A stretch of 64,000 nucleotides of DNA, from contig CAIKAC010000002.1 of the NCBI GenBank assembly GCA_903825305.1, positions 113,251-177,250 on the forward strand, given 5' to 3'. The stretch's first letter is position 1, and each line of letters starts with the position of its first letter. Of the stretch, positions 62,053 to 64,000 are shown piece by piece. Both the position numbers and the translations under genes were made by a program. The DNA is from an uncultured Actinomycetes bacterium (GTDB taxonomy: Bacteria > Actinomycetota > Acidimicrobiia > Acidimicrobiales > RAAP-2). Under the pieces are notes generated by a model. The model made no database searches. It had not been told where the DNA came from and saw only the letters and a program-made list of their open reading frames with translations.

Positions 62053-63138
62053 ATGACCATAGAACAGCAAGAGCGCGATACCAACGCCACGGGCTCGCTT
62101 AAACCCGTGATCGACATCTTGCCTGATTCGGTATACGACAACCCGACCTGGAAGGGTCTGTTTTACTTCGGTCGGGATCTGGCGGCTTACGGCTTGTTGA
62201 TCTGGGCGCTGATCGTTGTGTCCAACGTTTTTGCCGTCATCGGAATCGAGATCGTGATGGCCTTGGTTGTCTCGGGTCTGTTCATTGTGGGCCACGACGC
62301 CGCGCACGGATCGCTTTTTAAATCCAAGCGTCTCAACTCCATCGTTGGCCACCTCGCCTTCTTGCCTTCTATGCACGTCTACGAAGGTTGGGTGCTTGGC
62401 CACAACCGCGTGCACCACAACTACACCGTTCGCCAAGGCTTTGACTTTATTTGGCACCCCATTACGGCCGAAGAGTGGAACGCCATGGGCTTCTTCCAGC
62501 GAGCGCTGCACCGCTTTGAATGGTCGTGGGCCGGTAGTGGTCTCTATTACATGGAGCACGTCTGGCTTCGCAAGATGGTGGTTGGTCGACCACCATCACG
62601 GTGGGTTTCGGCGATTCGTCGTGACCGGTTCTTGGTCTTGGGTTGGTTTGTCTTTGCAACAGCACTTGCCACGTGGGTCGGCATTGCTCGCACCCACTCG
62701 GTGCTTGGCACTATCTGGATGGACTTGCGTCTCGTGGTCCTGCCCTTCGTGTTCTTCTCATGGGTGATTGGTTGGGCGGTGCACGTTCACCACGTAGCCC
62801 CAGACATCCGTTGGTGGAAGAAGAACGAATGGACCAAGTTCAAGGCGCAAATGGAAGGCACCACCGTGCTTCGCTTGCCGAAGGGCTTCAACCTCTTCTT
62901 CCACTGGATCATGGTGCACGTCCCTCACCACGTGGACATGCGCGTTCCGATGTATCACTTGGAAGAAGCTGCCGAAGCCATTGAAGCCGCCTTCCCTGGC
63001 ACGGTGATTGACAAGAAGTACCGCTTTAAAGACTTCGTTTCCTCAACGCGCCAATGCAAGGTCTATGACTTTGACAACGGTCGTTGGATGACCTACGCCG
63101 AAGCCAGCACCATGGTGCCGACTACGAGCGCTTCGTAG
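62053..63138 (+). CDS. Fatty acid desaturase / beta-carotene-type membrane di-iron oxygenase
   Basis: 361 residues. The three His boxes are HDAAH at 81-85, HNRVHH at 117-122 and HVPHH at 289-293, which bind two irons. About four membrane helices lie between. It uses O2 and an electron donor to desaturate or hydroxylate a lipid. The position of the double bond is not readable. Its stop overlaps the end of tadA (convergent, 17 bases). Confidence 0.92.
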   Translation: MTIEQQERDTNATGSLKPVIDILPDSVYDNPTWKGLFYFGRDLAAYGLLIWALIVVSNVFAVIGIEIVMALVVSGLFIVGHDAAHGSLFKSKRLNSIVGHLAFLPSMHVYEGWVLGHNRVHHNYTVRQGFDFIWHPITAEEWNAMGFFQRALHRFEWSWAGSGLYYMEHVWLRKMVVGRPPSRWVSAIRRDRFLVLGWFVFATALATWVGIARTHSVLGTIWMDLRLVVLPFVFFSWVIGWAVHVHHVAPDIRWWKKNEWTKFKAQMEGTTVLRLPKGFNLFFHWIMVHVPHHVDMRVPMYHLEEAAEAIEAAFPGTVIDKKYRFKDFVSSTRQCKVYDFDNGRWMTYAEASTMVPTTSAS

Positions 63139-63583
63139 CGAAGAACGCTCGAAGTAACTCAGCGGCGGCCTCGGCTTCAACGCCGGAGACGACGTCAACC
63201 TCGTGGTTGAGGCGCGGATCTGCCAACAGGTTGTAGCGCGAGCCCACGGCTCCAGCCTTTGGATCGAAGGTTCCAAAGACAACCCGGCCCAAGCGGGCGT
63301 TGACCATTGCGCCTGCGCACATCGTGCAAGGTTCTAAGGTCACGACAACGGTTACCTCGTTGAGTCTCCAGCTACCGAGTTGCGCTGCGGCCTGGCGAAG
63401 CACGATGAGTTCGGCGTGCGCCGTGGGGTCGTTGCTAGCTTCTCGCTCATTGCCGGCACTCGCGATGATCTCGCCGTTATGGAGTGCCACGGCTCCGACG
63501 GGGACGTCGCCACGTACGCCCGCATCGCGGGCTATGGCTAAGGCCTGGTTCATGGCGCTCAACTCGAGGGCAGATGCATCCAT
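63122..63583 (-). CDS. tadA: tRNA-specific adenosine deaminase
   Basis: 153 residues. Zinc motifs His56-Ala-Glu58 in TAHAELIVL and Pro-Cys86-x-x-Cys89 in LEPCTMCAG. TadA converts A34 to inosine in tRNA-Arg(ACG). The ATG at 63583 is only two bases from the encoded CCA of the tRNA-Ser(GGA) gene, so the translated start has almost no leader and must come from a transcript that runs through the tRNA. A longer in-frame extension upstream would read through the tRNA and is rejected. Confidence 0.95.
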   Translation of the reverse strand: MDASALELSAMNQALAIARDAGVRGDVPVGAVALHNGEIIASAGNEREASNDPTAHAELIVLRQAAAQLGSWRLNEVTVVVTLEPCTMCAGAMVNARLGRVVFGTFDPKAGAVGSRYNLLADPRLNHEVDVVSGVEAEAAAELLRAFFATKRS

Positions 63584-63585
63584 AG

Positions 63586-63673
63586 TGGCGGAGGCGGTGG
63601 GATTTGAACCCACGGTGAGTTTCCCCACACACGATTTCCAATCGTGCCGATTCGGCCGCTCTCGCACGCCTCC
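63586..63673 (-). tRNA. tRNA-Ser (GGA)
   Basis: On the minus strand, GGAGGCG pairs with CGCCTCC. The anticodon stem CACGA/TCGTG encloses loop TTGGAAA with anticodon GGA (UCC/UCU codons). It has a long variable arm, a GGTTCAAATCC T-arm and encoded CCA (63586-63588). It reads directly into tadA. Confidence 0.95.
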
Positions 63674-63762
63674 GGGTGTCTAGGTTGCCCCGGACAGGGT
63701 TCCAAGGTTACAGGCCGCTTGGCACCCTCGGTGAGGTCTGGGCTAACCTCGTCATCATTCGG

Positions 63763-63884
63763 CGCCCAAAGCGGTGGTCGGGTCCTGCGCAACACCCGCT
63801 CGTGAACCGAGTCAGGGTCGGAAGGCAGCAGCTCTCAGCGTGTTTGGGTGTGTGCCGCAGTCAACCTGGCCATCGCTTTGGGCG
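63763..63884 (+). ncRNA. ffs: Signal recognition particle RNA (small bacterial type)
   Basis: The outer stem CGCCCAAAGCG (63763-63773) pairs exactly with CGCTTTGGGCG (63874-63884). The apical region carries the SRP core (GTGAACCGAGTCAGGG, TCGGAAGGCAGCAGC). The RNA binds Ffh and directs membrane protein insertion. It lies between tRNA-Ser/tadA and the probable dnaX start, an order common in actinobacteria. The exact ends are estimated from the stem. Confidence 0.93.
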
Positions 63885-63950
63885 TCGACTTGTTTTGGGG
63901 ATTTGGCCAGAGCAACCTCGGGCGATGCAGCCCACCGGTAGCATCCAAGC

Positions 63951-64000
63951 ATGGCCGAGACCGATTCACCGATGACCAGCGCGAACGATTCCTTTGTTTC
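63951..64000 (+). CDS. Probable DNA polymerase III tau/gamma subunit, N-terminus (partial)
   Basis: An ATG at 63951 opens a frame that runs to the window end (17 codons visible, ending in SANDSFVS). DnaX proteins often begin with a short leader followed by a SxxSLYRxxRP motif, and this leader fits. The position after the SRP RNA and tadA is the usual place of dnaX in actinobacteria. The identity rests on context because the diagnostic motif is outside the window. Confidence 0.45.
   Translation, partial: MAETDSPMTSANDSFV

Overview
The window looks like chromosomal DNA of a Gram-positive actinobacterium (Actinomycetota), possibly of the Acidimicrobiia. This is an inference. It rests on LPXTG-type surface proteins, a MarP-like protease, an F420-class PPOX protein, the order tadA / tRNA-Ser / SRP RNA / probable dnaX, an APS-reductase-like CysH, and frequent GTG starts with moderately high GC by eye (not computed). 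I saw no insertion sequence, prophage or CRISPR array.

Layout. 1-7097: the 3' end of one secreted RHS/YD-repeat gene, an unrecognised secreted protein, and a complete 1627-residue RHS gene. 7263-31829: about 25 kb of catabolic genes. It starts with a TPP enzyme, an F420-class PPOX protein, a DHPH-like flavin monooxygenase, DUF3500 and a DmpA-type aminopeptidase. An AMP-binding enzyme, an LPXTG glycine-rich surface protein and a ketoglutarate-semialdehyde-type dehydrogenase follow. Next come minus-strand genes that read as polyamine / omega-amino compound catabolism: nitrilase, acetylpolyamine amidohydrolase, NCS1 permease, APC permease, omega-transaminase, PuuC-like aldehyde dehydrogenase and LysR. 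Divergent from LysR is a tightly coupled plus-strand operon: HpaB-type monooxygenase, RidA, DUF1028, M20 amidohydrolase, and a flavin reductase fused to a LysR-type ligand-binding domain.

31887-36696: exonuclease III, SnoaL-like protein, membrane protein, a 2OG-oxygenase-like protein, a GST-repeat surface protein and an iron-type alcohol dehydrogenase. 37004-42917: assimilatory sulfate reduction (cysH, cysDN, siroheme synthesis, sulfite reductase). 43055-57902: MFS transporter, peroxiredoxin, phosphoesterase, pyruvate kinase, lysyl-tRNA synthetase, rRNA/tRNA uracil methyltransferase, crotonase, CoA-transferase, nitrobindin-like protein, an unusual aldehyde dehydrogenase, MarP and GABA transaminase. 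58001-64000: tRNA-Ser(CGA), OafA-type acyltransferase, a membrane-anchored DMFase-like protein, fatty-acid desaturase, tadA, tRNA-Ser(GGA), SRP RNA and a probable dnaX start.

The most novel item is the flavin reductase-LysR effector fusion at 30654-31829. Its C-terminal domain shares signature motifs with the effector domain of the neighbouring LysR regulator. This suggests a monooxygenase system in which the same ligand class may control both transcription and reductant supply. The polyamine genes and the distant GABA transaminase would together carry polyamine-derived amino groups and carbon into central metabolism.
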